DNA from: Pseudomonas sp. GM74
Lineage (GTDB): Bacteria > Pseudomonadota > Gammaproteobacteria > Pseudomonadales > Pseudomonadaceae
Direction of reading: 5' to 3'
Length of the DNA: 58,151 bases
NCBI RefSeq assembly: GCF_000282455.1
Contig: NZ_AKJG01000043.1
Location: 1-58,151 of the forward strand
The stretch's first letter is position 1. Each line of letters opens with the position of its first letter. The notes under the pieces were generated by a model. The model made no database searches and was not told the origin of the DNA. It was given only the letters and a program-made list of their open reading frames with translations. Both the position numbers and the translations under genes were made by a program. Positions 7,944-17,469 of this stretch are shown here, one piece after another.

Positions 7944-9458
7944 ATGCTTGAACAGTACGTCAAAAAGATCCTCACCTCGCGCGTTTATGACGTTGCCGTA
8001 GAAACCCCGCTGCAGACTGCCCGCCAGCTCTCCGAGCGGCTGGGCAACAGCATTTGGCTCAAGCGCGAAGACTTGCAGCCGGTGTTCTCGTTCAAGATTC
8101 GCGGCGCCTACAACAAGTTGACCCAGTTGAGCGACGAAGAGCGCGCTCGCGGCGTGGTCACCGCGTCGGCGGGTAACCATGCCCAGGGCCTGGCCCTGGC
8201 GGCGAAGGTGTTGGGCGTGAAAGCGACCATCGTCATGCCCAAGACCACCCCGGAGATCAAGGTCGAAGGCGTGCGCTCCCGTGGCGGCAAAGTGGTGCTG
8301 CACGGCGATTCGTTCCCGGAAGCCCTGGCCTACTCGCTGAAACTGGTCGACGAAAAAGGCTACGTCTACATTCACCCGTATGACGATCCCCATACTATTG
8401 CCGGGCAGGGCACTGTGGCGATGGAGATTCTGCGCCAGCACCCGCAGCCACTGGATGCGATTTTCGTCCCGGTGGGCGGCGGCGGCCTGATCGCCGGTAT
8501 CGCCGCGTACGTGAAATACCTGCGCCCGGACATCAAGGTCATTGGTGTCGAGCCGGATGATTCCAATTGCCTGCAAGCGGCCATGGCGGCTGGCGAGCGT
8601 GTGGTATTGCCAACCGTGGGCCTTTTCGCCGACGGTGTTGCGGTGGCCCAGATCGGTCAGCACACCTTTGACATCTGCAAAGACCATGTCGACGAAGTGA
8701 TCACCGTCAGCACCGACGAAATCTGTGCCGCCATCAAGGATATCTACGACGATACCCGCTCGATCACCGAACCTGCCGGTGCCTTGGGCGTGGCCGGGAT
8801 CAAGAAGTATGTCGAGCAGCGCGGCGTCAGCGGCCAGACCTTCGTGGCCATCGACTCCGGGGCCAACGTCAACTTCGATCGCCTGCGCCACGTCGCCGAG
8901 CGTGCGGAGCTGGGCGAGGGCCGCGAAGCGATCATCGCCGTGACCATTCCCGAGAAACCGGGCAGCTTCAAGGCGTTCTGCGAGGCCATCGGCAAGCGCC
9001 AGATCACCGAATTCAACTACCGCTACAACACCGGCAGCGAAGCGCACATCTTTGTCGGCGTGCAGACCCACCCGGAAAACGACCCGCGCAGCGCGTTGAT
9101 CGCCAGCCTGAGCGAGCAGGGTTTCCCGGTGCTGGACCTGACCGACAACGAACTGGCCAAGCTGCACATCCGCCACATGGTCGGCGGGCGTGCGGCGCAT
9201 GTGGTTGACGAAGTGATCCTGCGTTTCGAATTCCCGGAGCGTCCGGGTGCGCTGTTCAACTTCCTCAACAAACTGGGCGGGCGCTGGAACATTTCGATGT
9301 TCCACTACCGCAACCATGGCGCGGCGGATGGTCGTGTCGTCGCGGGCCTGCAAGTGCCCCACGACGAGCGCCACCTGGTGCCGGCGGCGCTGGAAGAAAT
9401 CGGTTACCCGTACTGGGATGAAAGCGACAACCCGGCCTATCAGCTGTTTCTTGGCTGA
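7944..9458 (+). CDS. ilvA: Biosynthetic threonine ammonia-lyase
   Basis: 504-residue PLP enzyme converting threonine to 2-oxobutyrate and ammonia, first step of isoleucine synthesis. PLP lysine in FSFKIRGAYNKL (about residue 53), phosphate loop ASAGNHAQG, VGGGGLIAGIA, and SGANVNFDRLRH. The C-terminal 170 residues carry two ACT-like regulatory units (beginning AIIAVTIPEKPGSFKAF and EVILRFEFPERPGALFNFL), which marks the long, isoleucine-inhibited biosynthetic form rather than the short catabolic TdcB. Confidence 0.97.
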   Translation: MLEQYVKKILTSRVYDVAVETPLQTARQLSERLGNSIWLKREDLQPVFSFKIRGAYNKLTQLSDEERARGVVTASAGNHAQGLALAAKVLGVKATIVMPKTTPEIKVEGVRSRGGKVVLHGDSFPEALAYSLKLVDEKGYVYIHPYDDPHTIAGQGTVAMEILRQHPQPLDAIFVPVGGGGLIAGIAAYVKYLRPDIKVIGVEPDDSNCLQAAMAAGERVVLPTVGLFADGVAVAQIGQHTFDICKDHVDEVITVSTDEICAAIKDIYDDTRSITEPAGALGVAGIKKYVEQRGVSGQTFVAIDSGANVNFDRLRHVAERAELGEGREAIIAVTIPEKPGSFKAFCEAIGKRQITEFNYRYNTGSEAHIFVGVQTHPENDPRSALIASLSEQGFPVLDLTDNELAKLHIRHMVGGRAAHVVDEVILRFEFPERPGALFNFLNKLGGRWNISMFHYRNHGAADGRVVAGLQVPHDERHLVPAALEEIGYPYWDESDNPAYQLFLG

Positions 9459-9498
9459 ACGGCTACGCTGACGGGCAAGGCAATAAGGAAATCTGACA

Positions 9499-9924
9499 AT
9501 GGAAACGTTAACTGCCCTGAAAGCGGCGCACATGGTGGCAACGGTTGTACTGCTGGCTTGTGCGCTGGGGCTGGGAATCTGGGTTTTGCTAGCGCGGCGC
9601 AAGGGTGACGCGACGGCGGGTAGTCGTACATTGCAGCGGCCAAGGGTGTTTGTCTGGCTGCTGATGGGCCTGGCGCTGCTGAGCATGCCGTTTACCGGCT
9701 GGTGGATGGTGCATCTGGTGGGCTGGCCGCTGGGGCAGACCTGGTTGCTGGCGTCCAGTGTGTTGTACACCGTGGCGGCGCTGGCGTGGTTCTGGTTGCT
9801 GGTGCGGCTGAACAAGCTGCGCAAGGTGCCGGGTGGCGTGGGTAAATTCACCTTTGCCCTGGCGTTGTTCAGTTTTGTCTGTCTTGTGGCCATTGCCGGG
9901 CTGATGGGGGCCAAACCGGTTTAA
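9499..9924 (+). CDS. Small integral membrane protein, DUF2269-like
   Basis: 141 residues with four hydrophobic segments: about 9-30 (AAHMVATVVLLACALGLGI), 50-70 (VFVWLLMGLALLSMPFTGWW), 79-100 (TWLLASSVLYTVAALAWFW) and 113-137 (FTFALALFSFVCLVAIAGLM). Polar loops are short and basic. The layout resembles DUF2269 inner-membrane proteins; no catalytic motif is visible. It starts 40 nt after ilvA and may share its transcript. Confidence 0.7.
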   Translation: METLTALKAAHMVATVVLLACALGLGIWVLLARRKGDATAGSRTLQRPRVFVWLLMGLALLSMPFTGWWMVHLVGWPLGQTWLLASSVLYTVAALAWFWLLVRLNKLRKVPGGVGKFTFALALFSFVCLVAIAGLMGAKPV

Positions 9925-9931
9925 GGCGGAT

Positions 9932-10034
9932 CTGTAGCAGCTGCCGAGGCACGAGGCTGCGATGGGCTGCGAAGCGGCCCCTGAGGGCGGTCCTGCGGAC
10001 CGCAACGCAGCCTCGTGCCTCGGCAGCTGCTACA
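9932..10034. repeat. Long perfect inverted repeat, TGTAGCAGCTGCCGA family
   Basis: A perfect 29-bp inverted repeat: the left arm starts TGTAGCAGCTGCCGAGGC at 9932 and the right arm ends with its complement at 10034. The 45-nt centre holds a smaller GC-rich hairpin (GAGGGCGGTCCTGCGGACC). It separates two convergent genes and would form a very stable RNA hairpin on either strand. The same end sequence occurs inside the MITE at 33573-33705. Confidence 0.85.
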
Positions 10035-10041
10035 GGCGATA

Positions 10042-10698
10042 TCAATCGCGCAACGAAATCACCGGCCAGCCGCGCTTCTCGGCCTCGGCCCGCAGATTCG
10101 AATCAGGATCGACAGCGATCGGATTAGCCACCAGCTCCAGCAAAGGCAAATCATTCATCGAGTCGCTATAGAAGCAGCTGTCTTCCAGCGTAAACCCGGT
10201 CTCCTCCAGCCAGCGATTCAAGCGCGTCACCTTGCCCTCGCGGAAGCACGGCACGTCGGTGCTGCGCCCGGTGTAGCGGCCGTCGAGCATTTCGCATTCG
10301 GTGGCGATCAGGGTTTCGACCCCCAGGCGCTCGGCAATCGGCCCGGTGACGAAGCGGTTGGTGGCGGTGATGATCACCAGTTTGTCACCGGCCGCGCGGT
10401 GCTTGGCCAGCAACTCGATGGCCTTGGGCAGCAGGATCGGTTCGATGCAGTCGCGCATGTAATCGCTGTGCCACTGATCCAGCGTGGCCATTTCGGTGCG
10501 GCCGAGCACTTCCAGGCAGAAGTTCAGGTAAGCAGCGTTATCCAGTTTGCCGGCCAGGTAATCCTGGTAGAACTCATCGTTGCGTGCCTTGTAGGCGACG
10601 GCGTCGAGAAAGCCGCGCTCGCACAGGTAATCGCCCCAAGCGTGATCGCTGTCACCGCCCAGAAGGGTGTTGTCCAAATCGAATAAAGCCAGGCGCAT
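10042..10698 (-). CDS. HAD-IB family phosphatase (SerB-like)
   Basis: 218 residues. Motif [21 protein letters not shown] starts at residue 3 with nucleophile Asp and general-acid Asp two residues later; motif II is [19 protein letters not shown]; the Lys and the DD-type motif lie in REGKVTRLN and [20 protein letters not shown]1-type cap occupies the middle. This pattern is the HAD-IB subfamily of small phosphomonoesterases related to phosphoserine phosphatase; the natural substrate is not known. Matches PAO1 PA0335 by position (recalled). Upstream is the rppH promoter region in divergent orientation. Confidence 0.85.
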   Translation of the reverse strand: MRLALFDLDNTLLGGDSDHAWGDYLCERGFLDAVAYKARNDEFYQDYLAGKLDNAAYLNFCLEVLGRTEMATLDQWHSDYMRDCIEPILLPKAIELLAKHRAAGDKLVIITATNRFVTGPIAERLGVETLIATECEMLDGRYTGRSTDVPCFREGKVTRLNRWLEETGFTLEDSCFYSDSMNDLPLLELVANPIAVDPDSNLRAEAEKRGWPVISLRD

Positions 10699-10841
10699 TA
10701 CAGTTACCCGCTGAAAAGTCAGTAAAAAGGCGACAAGAATACGGTCTTTTCACAAGAGTGCACATAAGGTAGGTCGGCTCGTTGCTGCTTTCACAACCTT
10801 TGTGGAACAATGCGGCGACATGCGTTTGCGAGGTTGTTGCC

Positions 10842-11321
10842 GTGATCGACCCCGATGGTTTTCGCCCCAATGTCGGGATCATTCTGACGAATGACGCCGG
10901 CCAGGTGCTATGGGCTCGCCGAATCAATCAAGATGCCTGGCAGTTTCCGCAGGGGGGAATCAACCCCGAAGAGACGCCGGAAGACGCCTTGTACCGCGAG
11001 CTGAACGAAGAAGTGGGCCTTGAGCGCGAAGATGTTGAAATTCTCGCCTGCACCCGGGGCTGGTTGCGCTATCGTTTGCCGCAACGTCTGGTACGTACCC
11101 ACAGCCAACCGCTGTGCATCGGCCAGAAACAGAAATGGTTTCTCCTGCGCCTGATCTCCAACGAGCAGCGGGTGCGGATGGATTTGACCGGTAAACCGGA
11201 GTTCGATGGCTGGCGCTGGGTCAGCTATTGGTATCCGTTGGGCCAGGTGGTGACATTCAAGCGCGAGGTGTATCGACGCGCTCTCAAAGAGCTTGCCCCG
11301 CGCCTTTTAGCGCGCGACTGA
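10842..11321 (+). CDS. rppH: RNA 5'-pyrophosphohydrolase
   Basis: 159-residue Nudix hydrolase that removes pyrophosphate from 5' triphosphate mRNA and so starts decay. GTG start at 10842 chosen, with GAGG upstream, because the family begins [14 protein letters not shown]. The Nudix box [20 protein letters not shown] is intact, as are [15 protein letters not shown] and [11 protein letters not shown]. The gene precedes ptsP by 22 nt, a pairing conserved in gammaproteobacteria, and is presumably co-transcribed with it. Confidence 0.96.
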
Positions 11322-11343
11322 CGACGGAGTTCGACCCCGAGCC

Positions 11344-13623
11344 ATGCTCAATACGCTGCGCAAGATCGTCCAGGAAGTTAACTCCGCCAAGGATCTCAAG
11401 GCGGCGTTGGGGATTATTGTGTTGCGCGTCAAAGAGGCCATGGGCAGCCAGGTCTGCTCGGTCTACCTGCTTGATCCGGAGACCAACCGGTTCGTGCTGA
11501 TGGCCACCGAGGGCTTGAACAAGCGCTCGATCGGCAAGGTCAGCATGGCGCCCAACGAAGGTCTGGTGGGTCTGGTCGGCACGCGCGAAGAACCCCTGAA
11601 CCTCGAAAACGCCGCGGACCACCCGCGCTACCGCTACTTCGCCGAGACCGGTGAAGAGCGCTTCGCCTCATTCCTCGGGGCGCCGATCATTCACCACCGC
11701 CGCGTTGTTGGCGTGTTGGTCATTCAGCAAAAAGAACGTCGCCAGTTCGATGAAGGGGAAGAAGCCTTCCTCGTGACCATGAGTGCGCAACTCGCCGGCG
11801 TTATCGCCCACGCCGAAGCCACCGGTTCGATCCGTGGCCTCGGTCGTCAGGGCAAAGGCATCCAGGAAGCCAAGTTCGTCGGCGTGCCGGGTTCGCCGGG
11901 TGCGGCGGTCGGTACGGCGGTGGTCATGCTGCCACCGGCCGATCTGGATGTGGTGCCGGACAAGGCCATCAGCGACGTCGAGGCCGAGCTCAAGCTGTTC
12001 AAGACCGCCATCGAAGGCGTACGCGCCGACATGCGCGCGCTGTCCGCCAAGCTTGCCACGCAGTTGCGCCCGGAAGAGCGGGCCTTGTTCGACGTCTACC
12101 TGATGATGCTCGACGATGCCGCGCTGGGCAGCGAAGTCACCACCGTGATCAAGACCGGCCAGTGGGCCCAGGGCGCGTTGCGCCAGGTGGTCACCGATCA
12201 CGTCAACCGTTTCGAATTGATGGACGACGCCTACCTGCGCGAGCGTGCCTCGGACGTCAAGGATCTCGGCCGTCGCTTGCTGGCTTACTTGCAGGAAGAG
12301 CGCCAGCAAACCCTGGTCTACCCCGACAACACCATTCTGGTCAGCGAAGAACTGACGCCGGCGATGCTCGGCGAGGTGCCGGAAGGCAAGCTGGCCGGCC
12401 TGGTCTCGGTACTCGGTTCCGGTAACTCCCACGTCGCCATCCTCGCCCGCGCCATGGGCATCCCGACCGTGATGGGCCTGGTCGACCTGCCGTACTCCAA
12501 GGTCGACGGCATCCAGATGATCGTCGACGGCTACCACGGCGAGGTCTACACCAACCCGAGTGAAGTGCTGCGCAAGCAGTTCGCCGAGGTGGTCGAGGAA
12601 GAGAAACAACTGGCCCTGGGGCTGGATGCGCTGCGCGATCTGCCGTGCGTGACGGTCGATGGCCACCGCATGCCGCTGTGGGTCAACACCGGCCTGCTGG
12701 CGGATGTGGCACGCGCGCAGAAGCGCGGTGCCGAAGGCGTGGGCCTGTACCGCACCGAAGTGCCGTTCATGATCAACCAGCGTTTCCCGAGCGAAAAGGA
12801 ACAACTGGCGATCTACCGCGAACAACTGGCGGCGTTTCACCCGCAACCGGTGACCATGCGAACCCTGGACATCGGCGGCGACAAATCGCTGTCGTACTTC
12901 CCGATCAAGGAAGACAACCCGTTCCTCGGCTGGCGCGGCATTCGCGTTACCCTCGACCACCCGGAAATCTTCCTGGTGCAGACCCGTGCCATGCTCAAGG
13001 CCAGTGAAGGCTTGAACAACCTGCGCATCCTGCTGCCGATGATCTCCGGCATTCATGAACTGGAAGAAGCGCTGCACCTGATCCACCGTGCCTGGGGCGA
13101 AGTGCGTGACGAAGGTTGCGACGTGCCGATGCCGCCGATTGGCGTGATGATCGAGATCCCGGCCGCTGTTTATCAGACCAAGGAACTGGCGCGGCAGGTG
13201 GACTTCCTCTCCGTTGGTTCCAACGACCTGACCCAGTACCTGTTGGCCGTGGACCGCAACAACCCACGGGTCGCCGATCTTTACGACTACCTGCACCCGG
13301 CGGTGCTGCAAGCCCTGCAAAACGTGGTGCGCGACGCCCATGCCGAAGGCAAGCCGGTGAGCATCTGCGGTGAAATGGCCGGTGACCCGGCGGCGGCCGT
13401 GCTGTTGATGGCGATGGGTTTCGACAGCTTGTCGATGAACGCCACCAACCTGCCGAAAGTGAAGTGGATGCTGCGCCAGATCAACCTGAGCAAGGCCAGG
13501 GAATTGCTGGCTGAGCTGATGACCATCGACAACCCGCAAGTGATTCACAGCTCGTTGCAGCTGGCGCTGAAAAACCTCGGGCTGGCGCGGATGATCAATC
13601 CGGGGGCGATCAAGGCCCTCTAA
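11344..13623 (+). CDS. ptsP: Phosphoenolpyruvate-protein phosphotransferase of the nitrogen PTS (EI-Ntr)
   Basis: 759 residues. An N-terminal GAF domain (about 1-160, QEVNSAKDLKAALGIIVLRV onward) is followed by the EI N-terminal domain, the swivelling domain with the phospho-accepting histidine in GSGNSHVAILARAMG (His363), and the PEP-binding TIM barrel (VGLYRTEVPFM, DIGGDKSLSYFP, SVGSNDLTQYLLAVDRNNP and the catalytic Cys in PVSICGEMAGDP). It passes phosphate from PEP to PtsO and then PtsN in a regulatory rather than sugar-importing chain; the GAF domain is known to sense glutamine in enteric homologues. Full length and intact. Confidence 0.97.
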   Translation: MLNTLRKIVQEVNSAKDLKAALGIIVLRVKEAMGSQVCSVYLLDPETNRFVLMATEGLNKRSIGKVSMAPNEGLVGLVGTREEPLNLENAADHPRYRYFAETGEERFASFLGAPIIHHRRVVGVLVIQQKERRQFDEGEEAFLVTMSAQLAGVIAHAEATGSIRGLGRQGKGIQEAKFVGVPGSPGAAVGTAVVMLPPADLDVVPDKAISDVEAELKLFKTAIEGVRADMRALSAKLATQLRPEERALFDVYLMMLDDAALGSEVTTVIKTGQWAQGALRQVVTDHVNRFELMDDAYLRERASDVKDLGRRLLAYLQEERQQTLVYPDNTILVSEELTPAMLGEVPEGKLAGLVSVLGSGNSHVAILARAMGIPTVMGLVDLPYSKVDGIQMIVDGYHGEVYTNPSEVLRKQFAEVVEEEKQLALGLDALRDLPCVTVDGHRMPLWVNTGLLADVARAQKRGAEGVGLYRTEVPFMINQRFPSEKEQLAIYREQLAAFHPQPVTMRTLDIGGDKSLSYFPIKEDNPFLGWRGIRVTLDHPEIFLVQTRAMLKASEGLNNLRILLPMISGIHELEEALHLIHRAWGEVRDEGCDVPMPPIGVMIEIPAAVYQTKELARQVDFLSVGSNDLTQYLLAVDRNNPRVADLYDYLHPAVLQALQNVVRDAHAEGKPVSICGEMAGDPAAAVLLMAMGFDSLSMNATNLPKVKWMLRQINLSKARELLAELMTIDNPQVIHSSLQLALKNLGLARMINPGAIKAL

Positions 13624-13640
13624 AACGCTGACGGCCTCTT

Positions 13641-13730
13641 CGCGAGCAAGCTCGCTCCCACAGGGTTTTGTGTTGTTCACAAAGCAGTGAACCTGCATAA
13701 GTCCACTGTGGGAGCGAGCTTGCTCGCGAT
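13641..13730. repeat. Outward-facing REP pair
   Basis: CGCGAGCAAGCTCGCTCCCAC on the left and its complement on the right, the reverse polarity of the inward REPINs. The roughly 45-nt centre contains TTGTGTTGTTCACAAAGCAG. It lies between convergent ptsP and the NRDE gene. Confidence 0.88.
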
Positions 13731-13754
13731 GGGGCCAGTACAGGCAACAAAAAA

Positions 13755-14501
13755 CTAAAGCCTGATTTCCACTTCCCCCAAATGCCCGCCAAACGGCCCG
13801 AAACTGCGTTCGACCAGATGCCGCGTCCCATCCGCCTGCACGATCAACGCCGTACTGGCCCGAGTCCCGTAACTCTGACTGGCGATAAACACACTCGATA
13901 GCAGTGTCTCGGTGGCCAAACCGACCCCCGTATCCGGCAACTCGGCAACCGGCGCTGGCTGCGAATCACTGAGCAAGGCCAGCAATGTTTGAGGCTGCGG
14001 ATCGTCCAGCACCTCGCTCAACGCCGCTTTGGCCTTGAGCAGTTTCGGCCAGGGCGTATCCAGCCCGGCGTTCGACAGCCCATGAACCCCCGCAGGCAAC
14101 ATCACAGCCTCAGATTCCCGGGCATTGAAGTGCCAGAGTTCGTTGGCATTGCCAACCAGCAGGTTAAACCCACCATATTCCGGCGAACGTGCGACAACGT
14201 CGCTCAAATAATCGTCAATCGATACTTCCCCGGTGAGAAACTGCGCCACCAGCTCTCCACGAGACCTGCGCCCCGGTGGCTGGTGAGGATCGCGAATGTT
14301 GGTCAGCGCGGCAAAGCGTCCGTTGGCACCGACACCGAGCCAGGTACCACCGGCCTCCAGGTCGCGTCCGGCGTACACCTGCGGCGCTTCGGGCCATGGC
14401 GCCAGCGGCAGGCTGGGGCGGGCGTAGAATTCATCGCGGTTGGCCGCCACGACCAGCGGCTGGGCATGACCCGGTCGCCAGGCAAAAACAATCAGGCACA
14501 T
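13755..14501 (-). CDS. NRDE/TANGO2 family protein
   Basis: 248 residues opening with MCLIVFAWRPGHAQPLVVAANRDEFYARP, which contains the N-R-D-E signature and the N-terminal Cys2 of Ntn-hydrolase-like TANGO2 proteins. Further markers are YAGRDLEAGGTWLGVGANGRFAALTNIRDP and LLVGNANELWHFN. Eukaryotic TANGO2 has been linked to haem and lipid handling; bacterial members are uncharacterised. It stands alone on the minus strand, divergent from the TauE-type permease. Confidence 0.88.
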   Translation of the reverse strand: MCLIVFAWRPGHAQPLVVAANRDEFYARPSLPLAPWPEAPQVYAGRDLEAGGTWLGVGANGRFAALTNIRDPHQPPGRRSRGELVAQFLTGEVSIDDYLSDVVARSPEYGGFNLLVGNANELWHFNARESEAVMLPAGVHGLSNAGLDTPWPKLLKAKAALSEVLDDPQPQTLLALLSDSQPAPVAELPDTGVGLATETLLSSVFIASQSYGTRASTALIVQADGTRHLVERSFGPFGGHLGEVEIRL

Positions 14502-14635
14502 CAGGCTGTCCTTGTGTGTTTTTTGCTCACTCTACGCAGACATCGCTCATCGATCCATCGCCTTGCGCAGTGGAGCTTGAGGCCATGCATCCGTTACCAT
14601 GCCGCTCCGGTTTTGGGGATGCGGGCGGGACGACT

Positions 14636-15418
14636 ATGGAATTTCTGCTCTATCTGGCGCTCGGCGCCTGTGCAGGTGTACTCGCCGGGCTGTTTGGCGT
14701 GGGCGGCGGGATCATCATCGTCCCGGTGCTGGTGTTCAGCTTCAAGGCCCAAGGGTTCGATCCGTCGATCCTCACGCACCTGGCAGTGGGTACCTCCCTG
14801 GCGACGATCATCTTTACCTCGGTCAACGCGGTACGAGAGCATCACCGTCGTGGCGCCGTGCATTGGCCGATCTTTCTATGGATGACCGTCGGTATTCTGG
14901 TCGGTGCCGGGTTCGGCGCGCTGACGGCCGAAGCTATTTCCGGCCCCAACCTGCAGAAGCTCATTGGTGTATTCGCCCTGGTGATTGCCGCTCAGTTGGC
15001 GCTGGAGGTCAAACCCAAGGCCAGCCGAACCGTGCCGGGCAAACTCGGTCTGACCGTGGCCGGCAGTGTGATTGGCTGGGCTTCGGCGATTTTCGGCATT
15101 GGCGGCGGTTCGTTGACCGTGCCGTTCCTGACCTGGCGCAGTGTGCCGATGCAGCAAGCCGTGGCCACTTCATCGGCCTGCGGTCTGCCGATTGCCCTGG
15201 CCAGTGCATTAAGTTTCATGATTCTGGGCTGGCACGATCCGTTGCTCCCGGCCCATAGTCTCGGTTTCATTTATTTGCCGGCGTTGCTGGGCATTGCCCT
15301 GACCAGCATGGTGTTCGCCCGCTTGGGCGCGCGATTGGCTCACAGGTTGTCGCCGAGGTTGCTGAAACGGCTGTTTGCCGCTTTGCTGTTCTGCGTCGGT
15401 CTGAACTTTCTAGTCTGA
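14636..15418 (+). CDS. TauE/SafE family membrane permease
   Basis: 260 residues, about eight membrane segments in two repeats, each with the family glycine signature: AGLFGVGGGIIIVPVL near residue 20 and ASAIFGIGGGSLTVPFL near residue 145. The ATG at 14636 is chosen because the protein then begins directly with the first membrane segment; the in-frame extension upstream is Arg/Pro-rich and unlike the family. These proteins export or import sulfite, sulfoacetate or other organosulfur anions; the substrate here is unknown. Confidence 0.9.
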   Translation: MEFLLYLALGACAGVLAGLFGVGGGIIIVPVLVFSFKAQGFDPSILTHLAVGTSLATIIFTSVNAVREHHRRGAVHWPIFLWMTVGILVGAGFGALTAEAISGPNLQKLIGVFALVIAAQLALEVKPKASRTVPGKLGLTVAGSVIGWASAIFGIGGGSLTVPFLTWRSVPMQQAVATSSACGLPIALASALSFMILGWHDPLLPAHSLGFIYLPALLGIALTSMVFARLGARLAHRLSPRLLKRLFAALLFCVGLNFLV

Positions 15419-15515
15419 AGCATCTGCTCTGACGGGCAGCGCAATCCTGGCTTAATCCTGAGGTGGCAGCGTCGCCCGGGAATTTTTAAGATTTGAACTC
15501 TAACGAGGAGTCGCA

Positions 15516-16322
15516 ATGCTGCCTTACCCGCAGATCGACCCGGTGGCCCTGGCCATCGGTCCGCTGAAAATCCACTGGTACGGCCTGATGTACCTGATCG
15601 GCATCGGCGGCGCCTGGCTGCTGGCGTCCCGCCGCTTGAACCGCTTCGACCCGACCTGGACCAAGGAGAAACTCTCCGACATGGTGTTCTGGATGTCGAT
15701 GGGGGTAATCGTCGGCGGACGTCTGGGGTATGTGCTGTTCTACGATCTGAGCGCTTACCTGGCCAATCCGACGCTGATTTTCGAAGTGTGGAAGGGCGGC
15801 ATGTCGTTCCACGGCGGTTTCATCGGCGTGATGCTGGCGGCGTTGTGGTTCGGCAAGAAGAACAACAAGTCGTTCTTCCAGCTGATGGATTTCGTTGCGC
15901 CGATGGTGCCGATTGGCCTGGGCGCCGGGCGTATCGGCAACTTCATCAACGCCGAGTTGTGGGGCAAGGCAACCGATGTGCCGTGGGCGATGGTCTTTCC
16001 GACCGATCCGGCGCAACTGGCGCGTCATCCGTCGCAGCTGTATCAGTTCGCCCTCGAAGGCGTGGCGTTGTTCCTGATCCTCTGGCTGTTCTCGCGCAAG
16101 CCGCGGCCGACCATGGCGCTATCGGGGATGTTCGCGCTGTTCTATGGCATCTTCCGTTTCATCGTCGAGTTCGTCCGGGTACCGGACGCGCAACTGGGCT
16201 ATCTGGCCTGGAACTGGCTGACCATGGGCCAGGTGCTGTGCCTGCCGATGATCGTCGGCGGCCTGGTCCTGATCTGGCTGGCGTATCACCGCGCCCCGGC
16301 AACTCCAGCGGCAGCTGTATAA
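15516..16322 (+). CDS. lgt: Prolipoprotein diacylglyceryl transferase
   Basis: 268-residue inner-membrane enzyme that transfers diacylglycerol from phosphatidylglycerol to the lipobox cysteine of prolipoproteins. Seven membrane segments; conserved motifs [32 protein letters not shown] and the Lgt signature [16 protein letters not shown], plus [13 protein letters not shown] and [16 protein letters not shown] precedes the ATG. It is followed after 49 nt by thyA, as in many gammaproteobacteria. Confidence 0.97.
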   Translation: MLPYPQIDPVALAIGPLKIHWYGLMYLIGIGGAWLLASRRLNRFDPTWTKEKLSDMVFWMSMGVIVGGRLGYVLFYDLSAYLANPTLIFEVWKGGMSFHGGFIGVMLAALWFGKKNNKSFFQLMDFVAPMVPIGLGAGRIGNFINAELWGKATDVPWAMVFPTDPAQLARHPSQLYQFALEGVALFLILWLFSRKPRPTMALSGMFALFYGIFRFIVEFVRVPDAQLGYLAWNWLTMGQVLCLPMIVGGLVLIWLAYHRAPATPAAAV

Positions 16323-16327
16323 AATTC

Positions 16328-16354
16328 GAACCCCGCAGCGATGGCTGCGGGTTC
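16328..16354 (+). promoter_or_regulatory. Intergenic stem-loop between lgt and thyA
   Basis: GAACCCCGCAGC, loop GATG, GCTGCGGGTTC: an 11-bp stem with one bulged C and no T-run after it. It lies between a stop and the next start on the same strand, so it may be an RNA processing or stability element rather than a terminator. Confidence 0.5.
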
Positions 16355-16371
16355 AAGGACACAGGTAACTC

Positions 16372-17343
16372 ATGAAGCAATATCTCGAACTGGTCGCCCA
16401 CGTCATCAAGAACGGCACCAAGCAGGCCAACCGTACCGGCGTGAACACCATCAGTTTTCCCGGCGCGATGCTGCGTTATGACCTGCAGGAAGGTTTCCCG
16501 GCGATCACCACGCGCAAGATGGCCTTCAAATCGGCCATCGGCGAAATGTGTGGGTTCCTGCGGGGCGTGAACAACGCTGCCGAATTCCGCGCCCTGGGCT
16601 GCAAGGTCTGGGACCAGAACGCCAACGAAAATGCCCAGTGGCTGGCCAACCCGTTCCGTCAGGGCGAAGACGACCTCGGCGAAATCTACGGCGTGCAATG
16701 GCGCAAATGGCCGGCGTACAAGCAGATCCCGGTCAGCAACCCGGCTGCCATCGAGCAGACCCTGAAGCAAGGCTACCGCCAGATCGCCGAAGGCGAGGAG
16801 GGCGGCCAGGCCTACGTGGTGCTGTACAAGGCCATCGACCAGGTTCGCCAGTGCGTCGACACCATCATCAAGGACCCGGGCAGCCGCCGCATCCTGTTCC
16901 ACGGCTGGAACTGCGCCCAGCTCGATGAAATGGCCCTGCCGCCGTGCCACCTGCTGTATCAGTTCCACCCGAATGTCGAGACCAGGGAGATTTCCCTGAC
17001 CCTCTACATCCGCTCCAACGATCTGGGCCTGGGCACGCCGTTCAACCTCACCGAAGGTGCTGCGCTGCTGAGCCTGATCGGTCGCCTGACCGGCTACACG
17101 CCGCGCTGGTTCACCTATTTCATCGGTGATGCCCACGTCTACGAAAACCACCTGGACATGCTCAACGAACAGCTCAAGCGCGAGCCGTTCCCGATGCCGA
17201 AACTGGTGATATCCGACCGAGTGCCGGAGTTTGCCAAGACTGGTGAGTATCAGCCGGAATGGCTGGAGCTGGTGGAGCCGGGCGATTTCTCGCTGGAAGG
17301 CTACGAACACCACGCGCCGATGACCGCGCCGATGGCGGTCTGA
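16372..17343 (+). CDS. thyA: Thymidylate synthase (long form)
   Basis: Converts dUMP to dTMP using methylene-tetrahydrofolate; its dihydrofolate product is recycled by folA, also in this window. 323 residues, against 264 in E. coli. The extra length is an insertion in the small domain (about residues 90-150, including [20 protein letters not shown] and [20 protein letters not shown]), as in the long Lactobacillus-type enzymes. Catalytic Cys192 is in [12 protein letters not shown], with the dUMP contacts [13 protein letters not shown] and [18 protein letters not shown] precedes the ATG. Intact. Confidence 0.96.
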   Translation: MKQYLELVAHVIKNGTKQANRTGVNTISFPGAMLRYDLQEGFPAITTRKMAFKSAIGEMCGFLRGVNNAAEFRALGCKVWDQNANENAQWLANPFRQGEDDLGEIYGVQWRKWPAYKQIPVSNPAAIEQTLKQGYRQIAEGEEGGQAYVVLYKAIDQVRQCVDTIIKDPGSRRILFHGWNCAQLDEMALPPCHLLYQFHPNVETREISLTLYIRSNDLGLGTPFNLTEGAALLSLIGRLTGYTPRWFTYFIGDAHVYENHLDMLNEQLKREPFPMPKLVISDRVPEFAKTGEYQPEWLELVEPGDFSLEGYEHHAPMTAPMAV

Positions 17344-17361
17344 AGCACAGCACCAAACCAA

Positions 17362-17451
17362 TGTGGGAGCGGGCTTGCTCGCGAAAGCGGTGGATCAGTC
17401 GACATCAATGTTGAATGAACAACCGTATTCGCGAGCAAGCCCGCTCCCACA
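17362..17451. repeat. REPIN (inward-facing REP pair)
   Basis: TGTGGGAGCGGGCTTGCTCGC and the complementary right arm around a centre containing GACATCAATGTTGAATGAAC. The stem has a G:C to A:T mixed form (GCGGGC opposite GCTCGC in each REP). It lies between convergent thyA and cadR. Confidence 0.9.
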
Positions 17452-17469
17452 TTTGGTTTTGCGGTGTTC

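Noticed and set aside
11668..13698. Very long open frame antisense to ptsP (and similar ones opposite ilvA, D-2-hydroxyglutarate dehydrogenase, ilvD and the permease)
   Set aside because: Composition is His/Gln/Arg/Val-rich with no domain; these arise because GC-rich codon bias keeps the reverse frames open. The sense proteins are intact known families.
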